DNA of 64,000 bases, from positions 434,001-498,000 of the forward strand of contig NZ_JAHXZR010000003.1 in the NCBI RefSeq assembly GCF_019740315.1, given 5' to 3'. Shown here piece after piece: positions 26,774-37,497 of the stretch. Numbering within the stretch: position 1 is the first letter of the stretch; every line of letters starts with the position of its first letter. This DNA comes from Oceanobacter mangrovi. Its GTDB lineage: Bacteria > Pseudomonadota > Gammaproteobacteria > Pseudomonadales > Oceanobacteraceae. The notes below the pieces were generated by a model, which was given only the letters and a program-made list of their open reading frames with translations, did no database searches and was not told the origin of the DNA. The position numbers were made by a program, and so were the translations under genes.

Positions 26774-28162
26774 TCATGAAGCCTGTGCTTCGGCCGTTTC
26801 ATCAGCCGAAGGTTCCTCTGCCGCCGCAACGGCTTTGGTTTCTGGCAGTACGGCGCTCAGGATAATGGCCGCCAGACCACCGGTCGTAATTGCGGAGCCA
26901 AAGATGCTCTGTACCAGTTTGGGCATTTGTGACAGTACATCCGGTACCATCATGGCACCCAGGCCCATACCAAAGGCCACAGCCATAATCAGCATCTTGC
27001 GACGGTCGAGGTGTTCAGTCGCCAGAATCTTGATCCCCGCAGCCGCCACAGTACCGAACATCACCAGCGTTGCGCCACCCAAAACCGGCTTGGGAATGTT
27101 CTGCAGCACACCACCAATGACCGGAAACATGCCCAGTACAAACAGAATGGCGGCAATGTAATAACCGATATGACGGCTGGCAACACCTGTCAGCTGAATC
27201 ACACCATTATTCTGGCTGAACGTCGTGTTTGGCATGCTGTTGAACAATGCCGCCAGCATGGAATTCAGGCCATCGGCCAGTACGCCACCCTTGACGCGCT
27301 GGATGTAGCTGTCGCCCTTGATTGGCTGGCGGGAAACGATGCAGTTGGCAGTGATGTCACCGGTCGATTCAATTGCAGTGATCAGGTAAATCAGTGAGAT
27401 CGGCAGGAAAGCAGTCCAGTCGAACGAGAAGCCATATTTGAAGGGTACCGGGATGCTGATCAGTGGCAGGTTAGCCAGGTTGCTGAAGCTGATCTTGCCC
27501 ATAAACGCAGCAACGATAAAACCAATTGCCAGGCCCAGAACAATGGATGACAGACGGATCCAGCTGTTGGAAGAACGGTTCATGGCAATAATGCTCACCA
27601 GTACCAGACCACCCAGCATCAGGTTGCCCGGGCTGCCAAAGTCTGGTGCCTTGAAACCACCGGCGAGGTCAGTCATCCCCACCTTGATCAGGCTGACACC
27701 AATAATGGTGATGACAATACCGGTGACCAGCGGTGTGATAACGGTCTTCAGTTTGTGCAGGAACTGGCTCAGGAAAATCTCTACAAAGGCACCGAGGAAA
27801 CAGACACCAAAAATCATCGCCAGAATTTCTTCTGGCCCGCCACCCTGGCCCTTGGCAACAAAACCGGCTGCCAGCACTGAACTCAGAAACGCAAAGCTGG
27901 TGCCTTGCACACAGATCATGCCGGTACCAATGCCCATTGGACGACGGGCCTGAATAAAGGTCGCGACACCGGAAACCATCAGCGCCATGCTGATCAGGTA
28001 GGGAATATGTTCACCCAGCCCCAGCACGCCACCAACAATCAGGGTTGGCGTAATGATGCCAACAAAACTGGCCAGCACATGCTGGATCGCGGCAAAAGCG
28101 GATTCCACAGCACCGGGCCGGGAATCGAGCGGGTAGAGCAGCTCGTTGGGGTGGTTGGACAT
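26774..28162 (-). CDS. xanP: NCS2 purine permease, XanP-like
   Basis: A 462-aa transporter with about 14 membrane segments. The NCS2 signature FSQNNGVIQLTGVASR is nearly identical to that of E. coli XanP, and ESTGDITANC and KGGVLADGLNSM are also conserved. XanP is a proton symporter for xanthine in the inner membrane. The closely related urate transporter UacT cannot be excluded, and in this island either substrate makes sense. The length equals XanP (463 aa). Two RutR-like palindromes lie 44 and 83 bp upstream. The C-terminal tail is Ala/Glu-rich. Confidence 0.82.
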   Translation of the reverse strand: MSNHPNELLYPLDSRPGAVESAFAAIQHVLASFVGIITPTLIVGGVLGLGEHIPYLISMALMVSGVATFIQARRPMGIGTGMICVQGTSFAFLSSVLAAGFVAKGQGGGPEEILAMIFGVCFLGAFVEIFLSQFLHKLKTVITPLVTGIVITIIGVSLIKVGMTDLAGGFKAPDFGSPGNLMLGGLVLVSIIAMNRSSNSWIRLSSIVLGLAIGFIVAAFMGKISFSNLANLPLISIPVPFKYGFSFDWTAFLPISLIYLITAIESTGDITANCIVSRQPIKGDSYIQRVKGGVLADGLNSMLAALFNSMPNTTFSQNNGVIQLTGVASRHIGYYIAAILFVLGMFPVIGGVLQNIPKPVLGGATLVMFGTVAAAGIKILATEHLDRRKMLIMAVAFGMGLGAMMVPDVLSQMPKLVQSIFGSAITTGGLAAIILSAVLPETKAVAAAEEPSADETAEAQAS

Positions 28163-28205
28163 GATTGTCTCCCTGGTAGTCGTCAGCAGTCGTCGATATG
28201 TCAGT

Positions 28206-28219
28206 TGACCAAATGGTCA
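28206..28219. promoter_or_regulatory. RutR-like operator, site 3 (before xanP)
   Basis: TGACCAAATGGTCA, with a T before it, gives TTGACCAAATGGTCAG. It matches the E. coli RutR consensus at every defined position but the last. It lies 44 bp upstream of the xanP start, where a repressor would block initiation. Confidence 0.8.
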
Positions 28220-28244
28220 GATGGGTACCAGAAGAGCAAAAACT

Positions 28245-28258
28245 TGGCCAATCGGTCA
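28245..28258. promoter_or_regulatory. RutR-like operator, site 4 (before xanP)
   Basis: TGGCCAATCGGTCA is a one- to two-mismatch copy of the same palindrome, 39 bp from site 3. Its TGGCC left arm is the same variation seen in site 1. Confidence 0.68.
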
Positions 28259-28304
28259 GATTCATGTGGATAATTTATTTAATCGTTTAAAAACAATTAT
28301 TTAG

Positions 28305-29450
<1,146 letters not shown>

Positions 29451-29460
29451 ATCGGCGCTT

Positions 29461-29544
29461 GGTGTAATACTTCCTGGCCGGATGTATTACACCGGTGCTA
29501 TTTGATTAACGGGTAGGATGTATTAGCGGAACGCGTAATACATC
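29461..29544. repeat. two adjacent hairpins downstream of pip
   Basis: GGTGTAATAC (29461-29470) pairs with GTATTACACC (29484-29493). GATGTATTA (29517-29525) pairs with TAATACATC (29536-29544). Both share the GTATTAC core found in common dispersed intergenic repeats. Neither has a T run. Confidence 0.65.
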
Positions 29545-29595
29545 GAGTCGCAATGCAGAATTGGCAAACACGCTGGATCAAGCAAGGAAACAACG

Positions 29596-30120
29596 ATGAG
29601 CAAAACATCTGAAGGATCGAGCCGGACTCCAGAAGCAGAGGAATTGGCGCAAATTCGCGACGACTTTCACGCCTTTATCAGTGGTTTTAACAGCCTGATT
29701 CTGGCCACGGTGTCCGCCGACGGCTTGCCGGAATCCAGCTATGCGCCCTTTATTCAGCTTGATGGCCGCTTCTATATCTACATCTCTGAACTGGCGAGTC
29801 ACACGCAGAATTTGTTGGTCAAGCCTGTGGCCAGCCTGTTACTGATCGAGGCTGAACAGGACGCCCGTAACCTGTTTGCCCGCAAGCGCGCGACCATTCA
29901 GGTTCACGCCCAGGTGATTTCACGGGATGCCGAAGACTGGCAACGGATACTCGACCAGATGGCCGAACAGTTGGGCGATATGATTGGCCTGGTACGTCAG
30001 CTGACCGATTTCCATTTGTTTGAACTGCAGCCGCAAAGTGCCGGTTTTGTGGTGGGTTTTGGCAAGGCGTATCGGCTGGAGGGGGATGGGCTGGCTGAGG
30101 TAACGCTGCAGCAGCGTTGA
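29596..30120 (+). CDS. HutZ/HugZ-like haem utilisation protein (FMN-binding split barrel)
   Basis: A 174-aa pyridoxamine-phosphate-oxidase-fold protein. The barrel runs from FISGFNSLILATVSADGLPESSYAPFIQLDG, and the family-specific end is SAGFVVGFGKAYRL. HugZ/HutZ proteins bind haem and take part in its breakdown for iron release. There is no haem transporter next to it. It stands alone between pip and the allantoicase gene, with repeats on both sides. The ATG is preceded by AAGGAAACAACG, a good site. Confidence 0.82.
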   Translation: MSKTSEGSSRTPEAEELAQIRDDFHAFISGFNSLILATVSADGLPESSYAPFIQLDGRFYIYISELASHTQNLLVKPVASLLLIEAEQDARNLFARKRATIQVHAQVISRDAEDWQRILDQMAEQLGDMIGLVRQLTDFHLFELQPQSAGFVVGFGKAYRLEGDGLAEVTLQQR

Positions 30121-30134
30121 TATGGTCACGATTG

Positions 30135-30225
30135 CAGGGTGGATATGCGAGCGCAGTGAGTGCCATCCAACACGGCGTTGTCAGATGGCAGCCGCTTCGC
30201 GTCTTTATCTGACCTACAACACTGG
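30135..30225. repeat. REP-like palindromic region
   Basis: Imperfect inverted repeats include GGTGGAT...ATCCAAC and GTCAGAT (about 30180) with ATCTGAC (about 30213). This is typical of dispersed intergenic elements. It lies between convergent genes and may act in mRNA ends. Confidence 0.4.
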
Positions 30226-30284
30226 GAGGGCGGGAGTCCCGCCCACACCGGGAACTGCAAGCGGAGTGCCTGCAGTTCTGTCCC

Positions 30285-31307
30285 TTATTTTGAAACCTTG
30301 CCCAGCAAGCGCACACGGCTGATACCGCCATCCGGGAAGACGTTGATCTTCACGTGGGTCACCGGGCCAAGGTCGTTTACTTCCGCCTTGTAGTTGTGTT
30401 CCTGGTTCGGCTGCATCTTCTGCTGTGGCAGCAGTTCCTGCCAATACAGGCTCTGGGTTTCGATCTGATCGTCGGTGCCGCCGGTGACGTAGGCCGCCTG
30501 AATCGAACACTTGTCCGGGTAGTTGCCCTTGAAGTGGTTGGTATCGAGCAGGATTTCCTCGATGGTGCCAGCGTGGCCCAGGGCCAGAATCACCCAGTCG
30601 TTGCCTGGAGTACGGCGACGGGCGGTTTCCCAGCCATCACCCATGTTGATGCCTTTGCCCGGCTGGATAATGTTGCTCATATGGCCGAAGTGCTGGTTGT
30701 TACAGGCCAGTGCACGACCACCGTTGAGGGCGGCAGCCAGGTCGACCAGTTCATCGGCAGACTGGCTGGACCAGTCCTTGAATGGCACGCCGTAAACGCG
30801 CAGACGGGCAACGCCGCCGTCCGGGAAGATGTTCAGACGCAGGTGCGTCCATGGCTGCTCGCTGAATTGCCCGGCCAGTGTGTGCAGGTGGTGGCTGTCG
30901 CCCTGCAGGTTCACTGCTGGCAGGATTTCCGTCCACTCGGTGTCGGCGGTTGGATCACCGGCAGCGCTAAAACAGGCTTCCAGTGAAGCTGATGGCGGGT
31001 AGTTACCAGTGAAGAAGCTGGTGTCGATGTCCACAGCCTTGATCATGCCGGTAACACCAAGGCGAATGATGGCGTGGTCGTAACCGGCCTGGCGCTTGCG
31101 GCGTGATTCCCAGCCGTCCATCCACTTGCCGTTGTCGTCGTAGACGCCTTCTTTCCAGACCGGCGCGTCCGGGTTCAGCATCCGGTTGGCTTCGGCAAAC
31201 CAGTCGTCCGTTACGTAAATCACTTCGGTGCCCAGGCGGCTGTTCGCCAGGTTGACGTATTGCTTGAGCGTTTCGACGTCGAAAGAAGGTTGTTGGGTGT
31301 TGCTCAT
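30285..31307 (-). CDS. alc: allantoicase
   Basis: A 340-aa protein made of two homologous allantoicase jelly-roll domains. The first contains [31 protein letters not shown] and the second [30 protein letters not shown]; each ends with an NIFPDGG motif. It hydrolyses allantoate to (S)-ureidoglycolate and urea in the cytoplasm. It follows puuE by 8 bp on the same strand. This organism therefore uses the allantoicase/AllA route rather than allantoate amidohydrolase. Confidence 0.95.
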   Translation of the reverse strand: MSNTQQPSFDVETLKQYVNLANSRLGTEVIYVTDDWFAEANRMLNPDAPVWKEGVYDDNGKWMDGWESRRKRQAGYDHAIIRLGVTGMIKAVDIDTSFFTGNYPPSASLEACFSAAGDPTADTEWTEILPAVNLQGDSHHLHTLAGQFSEQPWTHLRLNIFPDGGVARLRVYGVPFKDWSSQSADELVDLAAALNGGRALACNNQHFGHMSNIIQPGKGINMGDGWETARRRTPGNDWVILALGHAGTIEEILLDTNHFKGNYPDKCSIQAAYVTGGTDDQIETQSLYWQELLPQQKMQPNQEHNYKAEVNDLGPVTHVKINVFPDGGISRVRLLGKVSK

Positions 31308-31315
31308 GGTTGGGC

Positions 31316-32260
31316 TCAGCTCTGTGCAGAAGTGGTTGGGTAGTGGTTGTCGTACCAGTGACGGGCAATATCGACCCGGCGCGGGAACCAGACCTGTTGG
31401 TGGCCAGCAGCGTATTCAACAAAACGCTTGAGGGCGGCCAACCGGGCCGGGCGGCCGATCAGGCGGCAGTGCAAGCCAATCGACAGCATCTTGGGAGCGC
31501 CGTTGCTGCCTTCTTCATACAGCACGTCAAAGGCGTCCTTGAGGTACTGGTAGAACTGTTCGCCGCTGTTAAAACCTTGCGGGGTGGCAAAGCGCATGTC
31601 GTTGGTGTCGAGCGTGTAGGGAATCACCAGATGCGGCTTGCTGGTGCCGGTGGCGTCGGCCGGGCCGTTGACCCAGTAGGGCAGGTCGTCGTCATAGGTG
31701 TCGGAGTCGTACAGGAAACCGCCTTCTTCCATAACGATGTCACGGGTGTTGGGGCCGGTACGACCGGTGTACCAGCCGAGTGGGCGTTCGCCAGTGATGT
31801 TCTGGAGGATCTCGATGGCCTTGTGCAGGTGTTTGGTTTCCTCTTCCTTGCTCATGTGCTGGTAGTCGATCCAGCGGTAGCCATGGCTGCAGATTTCGTG
31901 ACCGGCGGCGTGCATCGCCTTGATGACCTCCGGGTAACGCTCGGCAGCCATTGCTACGGCAAAAATGGTCAGCGGAATGTTGTGCTGTTCAAACAGCTTC
32001 AGAACCCGCCAGACGCCAGCGCGACTGCCGTATTCGTAGATGGATTCCATGCTCATATGACGCACGCCCGGCAGTGCTACAGCGGCTGGCATCTCGGACA
32101 GGAAGGCTTCAGATTCCTTGTCGCCATGCAGAATGCAGCGCTCGCCGCCTTCTTCATAGTTGAGGACAAACGAGATGGCGATACGGGCATCACCTGGCCA
32201 GTGAGGGTGTGGTGGTTCGGCACCGTAACCGATTAAATCGCGGGGATAATCCACAGACAT
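31316..32260 (-). CDS. puuE: allantoinase PuuE (polysaccharide-deacetylase fold)
   Basis: A 314-aa member of the metal-independent PuuE allantoinases. It opens [23 protein letters not shown] and has [14 protein letters not shown] and [16 protein letters not shown]. It opens the allantoin ring to allantoate and is unrelated in fold to the AllB amidohydrolases. It is followed by alc. RutR-like site 5 lies about 120 bp upstream, between it and the divergent allA. Confidence 0.95.
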   Translation of the reverse strand: MSVDYPRDLIGYGAEPPHPHWPGDARIAISFVLNYEEGGERCILHGDKESEAFLSEMPAAVALPGVRHMSMESIYEYGSRAGVWRVLKLFEQHNIPLTIFAVAMAAERYPEVIKAMHAAGHEICSHGYRWIDYQHMSKEEETKHLHKAIEILQNITGERPLGWYTGRTGPNTRDIVMEEGGFLYDSDTYDDDLPYWVNGPADATGTSKPHLVIPYTLDTNDMRFATPQGFNSGEQFYQYLKDAFDVLYEEGSNGAPKMLSIGLHCRLIGRPARLAALKRFVEYAAGHQQVWFPRRVDIARHWYDNHYPTTSAQS

Positions 32261-32380
32261 TGTGTTCTCCAGTCGGAAACTGCCGCGCTGCAGGAAGCTG
32301 CCGGGCAGGAAGAAAATGCGAGTGCTAATGACAATGTGGGCAGATTAGCTTGTCCTTTGGCTTCGCTCAATGAAAAATCC

Positions 32381-32394
32381 TGACCGATTGGTCA
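32381..32394. promoter_or_regulatory. RutR-like operator, site 5 (puuE/allA intergenic)
   Basis: TGACCGATTGGTCA followed by A gives TGACCGATTGGTCAA, a near-perfect palindrome with only central variation. It stands about 120 bp from each of two divergent purine genes. Confidence 0.78.
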
Positions 32395-32513
32395 AATCCG
32401 ACATTTGCACTCATAATCCGCTAAATCCGTCGACTACAATGGCTGGACCGGAGTCGCTTTTAAGCGTGTTTTCCGTCGATCTGGCAGCTCAATTTTTATT
32501 GCAGGAACCCGCT

Positions 32514-33038
32514 ATGGAATCTTTTGTTGAACAGCCTTCCGGTTATGTGAGCCTGACGCCACAGCCGTTGACCCGGGAAGCGTTTGCGCCGTTTGGTGAT
32601 GTTATTGAGACCGAAGATCGTGACCATTTCACCATCAACGACGGTTATGCCGAGCGTTTTCACAATCTTGCTGAGGTCGATCTGACCGAAGCCGATGGCA
32701 AGCCGCTGCTGAGTATTTTCCGCGCCCGGCCGCGCCCTCGGCCGTTGCTGGTGGAAATGATGGAGCGTCATCCGATGTCGAGCCAGGCTTTTATTCCGTT
32801 GTCGGATACACCATTTCTGGTGTTAGTCGCACCGGCGGGTGAAGCGCCGTCACCGGAGAATCTGACGCTGTTCCGAACGAATGGCCGTCAGGGAGTGAAC
32901 TTCGCTCGCGGTGTTTGGCATTACCCGCTGCTGGTGGAAAAAGTCGATCAGGAGTTTCTGATTGTTGACCGTGGTGGCCCAGAGAAAAACTGCGATCTGC
33001 ATTATTTTGCCGATGGGGTGCGTGGAGAAATTATCTGA
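32514..33038 (+). CDS. allA: ureidoglycolate lyase
   Basis: Starting at ATG 32514 (CAGGAA about 7 nt upstream) the product has 174 aa. It matches the AllA family: PLTREAFAPFGDVIET near the N-terminus, MERHPMSSQAFIPL, and NFARGVWHYPLLVE before a short tail. AllA splits ureidoglycolate into glyoxylate and urea, closing the urate pathway. The longer frame from 32370 would read through the operator and is rejected. The enzymes for onward use of glyoxylate are found 23 kb away. Confidence 0.93.
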   Translation: MESFVEQPSGYVSLTPQPLTREAFAPFGDVIETEDRDHFTINDGYAERFHNLAEVDLTEADGKPLLSIFRARPRPRPLLVEMMERHPMSSQAFIPLSDTPFLVLVAPAGEAPSPENLTLFRTNGRQGVNFARGVWHYPLLVEKVDQEFLIVDRGGPEKNCDLHYFADGVRGEII

Positions 33039-33258
33039 ATGTATGGTCCTGCTTTGGCCTGTTGGGGACCCTCTGAATAACTCAGGACTCGCGCAGAGCT
33101 GTACAGAGTGGAGGGGCCCCGGTACTGGATATCGCTCACAAAACACGAAATTGATAGCACCCAGTCCGTGAGTCCGTCACATAGTTACCAATGCCAGACA
33201 TTCATATTGAGTGCTGTCCGTATAGTTTGGTTCACTCATTCGAACAGGAATCAAATGT

Positions 33259-35454
33259 ATGGATGCATGGAAACAACTGGGGATAACAGCGACCCCAAAT
33301 CGCCTTGAAATCAAGCGGCAGTACACTGCGCAATTGAAATTGATCGACCCGCAGAATATCGGCAAACAGTTCCGGGAATTGACATCAGCTTATCGGCAAG
33401 CGCTGTCTGAAGCCCGATTCCAGCAGGCTGCAGGGATCTCTGCGGCGTCCTCCTTCAGTAACAGTGAAACAGTTCGAAGTGAACCTGAAGTTCCTGATTT
33501 CGGAGCTGTGCAGGACCATGAACAACTGGCAGGTGTACTGGAAGCGCTGTACGTCGACCTGGAACTCAGAAACGAGTCAAAAGCCTGGGTCGGTACGTTT
33601 TCCAGAATCTTTCGACAGCCACTGTCGGCAGAACTTTCCCAACAATTCGAGATGCACATTCTGGAGTTTGTCGCTCGCAATCATTTGCTGTCGGCTTCCG
33701 TGTTGAGTGCTGTGCTGTCGTTTTTCTTTGTTGCTGAAACCTTTGAAAAATTTGCAGGTAGCGAGCTTGAAAATCCGCTTCGGTATCTATTCGGGGTCGT
33801 TCAAACACGTCGTTATCGAATGGATGAGTCTGGCCTTGACCAGTCGGATATCGGTGCCCACATTCAGCAGTGGAAAGCCCGCCGCTATCTGGAAGACCAG
33901 TGGCTTTTCGCCAAGTGCGATATTGACGAACTAGTAGGTCGCTATGCCGAACATTTCAATGTGCAGGAACATCCAGACCTTACCAATTTTGTTGCTCGCC
34001 GCTGCCTTGATGAAGATCGTCATGATCTGGTCGAACAGTTGCTGCCGATGTCACTCAGTGAGCACATTACGGCGGATAACTGGCTGTTGGTGGGGCACAG
34101 TTTGCTGGCACAAAAGCAGTACGAAAAAGCGCTCAGAGCCTATCAGCTCACCCAGCTGCAACTGCCGGATGCCAGTCGCAAATTGTGCGAACAGAACATT
34201 GCTCACTGCTTTTATCACCTGGGGCATTACGAAGTCGCAGCGGCTCTGTACTCAGAGTGTCTGGTCGCTTGCCCGCACGACTTTGCCATCAGGCAGCTGT
34301 GTTATGACGCCTGTAATCGTCTGATCCAGAGCTTGCATCAGGAAGGGATTACAGGACGTGAGTACGAGATTGCCGAGCTGATGTATGAAAACGGCCGCTA
34401 TGCCGAAGCCGCTGAATTGTTGGCACCGCAGGCGGATCGTTGGTTGGCTGAGTCCGACACCTTATATGGTCGCTGTGTTGGCCAATCTGGTGAACACAAG
34501 CAAGCAGGTGAACTGGCCATTGCCATGTATGAGCAGGCCAAAGCCGCTGGCACGGATACCATCTCGCTGATTTTTGATTACGTGCTCAATTTTGGCGGTC
34601 GATATTACTACTCGCAGGTCAATACACTTTGCAGCAACGAACTTGATGCATTGGAGCAAATGGCGCGGTCTGATCCCGAATATGCCTTTGCGATGAACCA
34701 GGTTTACACACGATTGATTCAAAGTCAGAACCTGACGGGTGATGCAGCTCGACCTTTCAAGCTCAAAGCCACTGAATTTATTGATATGGCGGTACAGACC
34801 CAACCATTGAATGCCCGGTACAACTTCGAACGGGCCTTGTTGAAATTCGAGCACGGCGATTATCAGGCCACGGCCGAGAGTGGCTTTTTGGCCGTGCCTG
34901 CCTATCGCAGTAATTACAACCTGCGCCACAACCTGGCCTTTGCCTTGTTCGAACTGGAAGACTATCAGGAAGCCATTCCTAACCTGGAATTTTACCTGGG
35001 TATGGAAAACCTGGAAGACCAAAACCGTCTCGACGCGGGTACCAGGCTGTTGATTGCCAAAGGGGCTTGTGGGGAGATTCAGGACGTACTGGATACCTAC
35101 AAGGAACATTACCGCAATCACCCTGAATACCGTGACGCACTGGGGACTGCTGTGCCCTTGATGGCACGGTATCTGGTGGCTGCCAAGCCAGAGCTGGACG
35201 TTGAGCTTTTGCAAAAATTGTTCGTCGTTATCAATCCTTTCTATTCCAAAACCCGTGAGATGGCCGCAGACCTCGCGGTGTTATTCCAGCTGGCGGCGGA
35301 GCTGACTGAGGGGGAGTCAAATGACGGCTATGGCGTTGATCATTTCCGGGAGATGTATCTGAAAAAGTGCCCCGGGCTTCACGAACACAGTCTGAATTTG
35401 AATCTGGACGAGCTAATGGCTGAATTGAAGGGAGATCAATATGCACGCAGCTGA
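33259..35454 (+). CDS. large TPR protein with degenerate J-domain-like N-terminus
   Basis: A 731-aa cytoplasmic protein. Residues 1-60 (DAWKQLGITATPNRLEIKRQYTAQLKLIDP...FRELTSAYRQAL) follow the helical layout of a J domain, but the HPD tripeptide is missing: KLIDPQ stands at the loop. The rest is helical with TPR-like repeats, for example WLLVGHSLLAQKQYEKALRAYQL, NIAHCFYHLGHYEVAAALYSECL and NLAFALFELEDYQEAIPNLEFYL. It may bind an Hsp70 without stimulating it, or serve as a scaffold. AGGAA lies 8 nt before the ATG. The next gene overlaps it by 14 bp and encodes DUF1266; in E. coli, DUF1266 genes lie beside the J-protein genes djlB/djlC and hscC. The function is unknown. Confidence 0.68.
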   Translation: MDAWKQLGITATPNRLEIKRQYTAQLKLIDPQNIGKQFRELTSAYRQALSEARFQQAAGISAASSFSNSETVRSEPEVPDFGAVQDHEQLAGVLEALYVDLELRNESKAWVGTFSRIFRQPLSAELSQQFEMHILEFVARNHLLSASVLSAVLSFFFVAETFEKFAGSELENPLRYLFGVVQTRRYRMDESGLDQSDIGAHIQQWKARRYLEDQWLFAKCDIDELVGRYAEHFNVQEHPDLTNFVARRCLDEDRHDLVEQLLPMSLSEHITADNWLLVGHSLLAQKQYEKALRAYQLTQLQLPDASRKLCEQNIAHCFYHLGHYEVAAALYSECLVACPHDFAIRQLCYDACNRLIQSLHQEGITGREYEIAELMYENGRYAEAAELLAPQADRWLAESDTLYGRCVGQSGEHKQAGELAIAMYEQAKAAGTDTISLIFDYVLNFGGRYYYSQVNTLCSNELDALEQMARSDPEYAFAMNQVYTRLIQSQNLTGDAARPFKLKATEFIDMAVQTQPLNARYNFERALLKFEHGDYQATAESGFLAVPAYRSNYNLRHNLAFALFELEDYQEAIPNLEFYLGMENLEDQNRLDAGTRLLIAKGACGEIQDVLDTYKEHYRNHPEYRDALGTAVPLMARYLVAAKPELDVELLQKLFVVINPFYSKTREMAADLAVLFQLAAELTEGESNDGYGVDHFREMYLKKCPGLHEHSLNLNLDELMAELKGDQYARS

Positions 35455-36160
35455 GCAACCACTCCGTGGTCTGAAATTATGGCAGGTTTCCCTGTCTGGC
35501 CTGTTGGCAAAAATGAATAACAGCCGTCACCACTGTCTGGCGCTGGAAGGGATGTCAGATGCCAACATGATCGAGTCTTGGACCATGTCGATGCACCGCG
35601 ACTGGGGCATTCACAATGAAGCCGAACTGCTTGACATGATTGAGTGGCTGGAAGAGCAGGGCCATAACGACAGCTTTCAGGAAATGGCCAAGGAATGGCA
35701 GGGTGTCTCCGAAATGGAGCTTCAAAAAGTGTCGCGTCGTCATGAAGGTGATAAATATATCAGCAAACTGCAGTTGGTTACTCAGCATCAGCAATCGTTG
35801 AAGGGCTGTGGTGTTTTCGCCTGGGATATTGGCCGAGGTGCCCACTTGGCTCGTTGTGGTTTTTATACCGGCATGATCTCGGAACAGCGTTGCTGGGAGT
35901 TAATGGACCGATTGACGGAACTGGTGTATCCGCGTTTCAGCGGTTGGTTGCAGTATGGGTTGAGCTATACGGTTGGCCGCGCCTATTGGCAGGCTGGCTA
36001 TCACGATAATGCCTACTGTGATGGTGTTTTTGATCATTTGCGTTCGATCCAGAATGATCCTGAACATCCCTGGAACTGGTTGAGCTGGGATACCCCGTCA
36101 GAATCTGGCTTTGGGGTGAAGACATCCGAGCCGCAGAAACCGGTTTTTCCTGGGTTGTGA
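35441..36160 (+). CDS. DUF1266 protein
   Basis: The 239-aa product has the DUF1266 pattern: WGIHNEAELLDMIEWLEEQGH, then CGVFAWDIGRGAHLARCGFYTGMISEQRCWELM, and a final segment with WLQYGLSYTVGRAYWQAG. There is no signal peptide or membrane helix. The start lies within the end of the J-like/TPR gene (14-bp overlap), so the two are co-translated and probably act together. The domain is often found in polymorphic or chaperone-associated loci; its biochemical role is not known to me. Confidence 0.72.
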   Translation: MHAAEQPLRGLKLWQVSLSGLLAKMNNSRHHCLALEGMSDANMIESWTMSMHRDWGIHNEAELLDMIEWLEEQGHNDSFQEMAKEWQGVSEMELQKVSRRHEGDKYISKLQLVTQHQQSLKGCGVFAWDIGRGAHLARCGFYTGMISEQRCWELMDRLTELVYPRFSGWLQYGLSYTVGRAYWQAGYHDNAYCDGVFDHLRSIQNDPEHPWNWLSWDTPSESGFGVKTSEPQKPVFPGL

Positions 36161-36327
36161 TTTCAAATCTCGTTTGATGCGCAGTGCGTACCCTACGGGG
36201 GATCGAGAATCATGTTGTAGGAAAGGCTTGCCTCCGACGTATTTGGTGCGTGGTGCGCACCGTACAATGCGCACCGCGCTGCGGATAACCATAGGATGGG
36301 CAGAAGTGCCCATCGCATGGTTTTCGA

Positions 36328-37302
36328 TCAGGCTTCTTCTTCCTGCCGGTAGGAATAGGTGGTGTTAAAGCAGTAAATCATCCAGTCACCGGCGGAAATT
36401 GGTGCGTATTTGGGTGCTTCACCGGCTTCACAGCAGTTCGGCAGACAGCTGACGTCGGTGTCGAAGTCGGGTTCTACAAAGAACGGCATGGAGTAACGTT
36501 CGGCACCGGATGGGCTGTAGACACGGTGTGGCGTCGACTTGTAACGGTCGTTACTCCAACGCGCCATCATGTTACCGATGTTGATTACAAAGCTGCCGTC
36601 AATCGGCGGCGCATCAACCCAGTTGCCTTGCAGGTCCTGCACTTGCAGGCCGCCAATTTCGTCTTGCCACAGAATTGTGATACAGCCGTAGTCGGTATGC
36701 GCACCAGCGCCAATCGGCGCTTCTTCGGTGGTCGCCGGACGCGGCGGATAATGCAGGAAACGCAGCACACTGAGCGGGTGTTCGAATTTGTCGGCGAAGA
36801 AGTTTTCGTCGATCTTGAGTGCCAGCGCCAGTGCGCTCAGTACCTTCTTGCCCAGTTCCAGCATGTCCCAGTAGTGGCGTTCCATTTTTTGCTGGAAGTC
36901 GGCGATTGCTGCCGGGTACTGGTTGGGGCCGTAGAGTGGTCGTTGCGGGCCAATCAGGGCATGGTCGGCGGGCAGGTTCAGACCCATGTCGAAGGATTCC
37001 TTGCAATCCCCCGGTTTGCTCGGGTCGAGCTGTTCGGCCGAAACTTCGCCATAACCCCGGTGGTTGGCGGAGTTCTTGATGTTGATGCTGAGTTTTTCTT
37101 CCATCGGCAGGGCAAAAAATTGCTCCGCCAGCTGGCGCATTTCTGCCATGCGTTCAGCCGGGATGGGATGTCCGGTGATGTAGAAAAAGCCGCTTTGCTG
37201 ACAGGCACCGTCGATGGCGTTGGCCACCGCCAGTTTGGCGCTTTGCTGAGTGGCAGAGTCGTTGTTGTAAAGCGGGGATATGTCGATCAGTGGAATGTTC
37301 AT
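36328..37302 (-). CDS. 2-oxoglutarate/Fe(II) oxygenase, isopenicillin N synthase family
   Basis: With start ATG 37302 the protein has 324 aa. The N-terminal DIOX_N region (IPLIDISPLY...GFFYITGHPIP) precedes the double-stranded beta-helix. The iron ligands are the His and Asp of GAHTDYGCITILWQD and the His in KSTPHRVYSP. The Arg of ERYSMPFFVEPD, in an RxS motif, binds 2-oxoglutarate. The substrate is unknown. It is 195 bp downstream of the BMP binding protein on the same strand, in a purine island, so a purine or methylated purine substrate is a reasonable guess. It is not related to TauD-type xanthine dioxygenases. Confidence 0.83.
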   Translation of the reverse strand: MNIPLIDISPLYNNDSATQQSAKLAVANAIDGACQQSGFFYITGHPIPAERMAEMRQLAEQFFALPMEEKLSINIKNSANHRGYGEVSAEQLDPSKPGDCKESFDMGLNLPADHALIGPQRPLYGPNQYPAAIADFQQKMERHYWDMLELGKKVLSALALALKIDENFFADKFEHPLSVLRFLHYPPRPATTEEAPIGAGAHTDYGCITILWQDEIGGLQVQDLQGNWVDAPPIDGSFVINIGNMMARWSNDRYKSTPHRVYSPSGAERYSMPFFVEPDFDTDVSCLPNCCEAGEAPKYAPISAGDWMIYCFNTTYSYRQEEEA

Positions 37303-37497
37303 CTGAGTTGAGTCCAATGAGGGAGCGTTGCTTGAATGTGGCTCCCGATCCGTCCTGCTTTTCGTCAGGACATAGGGCTGCGCCGGAGAACCCGTTCCGG
37401 CGGCAACCTTTTTTACGTGCAACCAGCGGCTGAATCAGCGCTGGCTGCTGGTATTGCATCTATCTTCTGGCAGCCTTTTACAGGCGTCTGGCAGGCA

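Noticed and set aside
34462-35214. A 250-codon minus-strand frame inside the J-like/TPR gene
   Set aside because: The plus frame has TPR-like regularity over its whole length and a good start; the minus frame is an open shadow.
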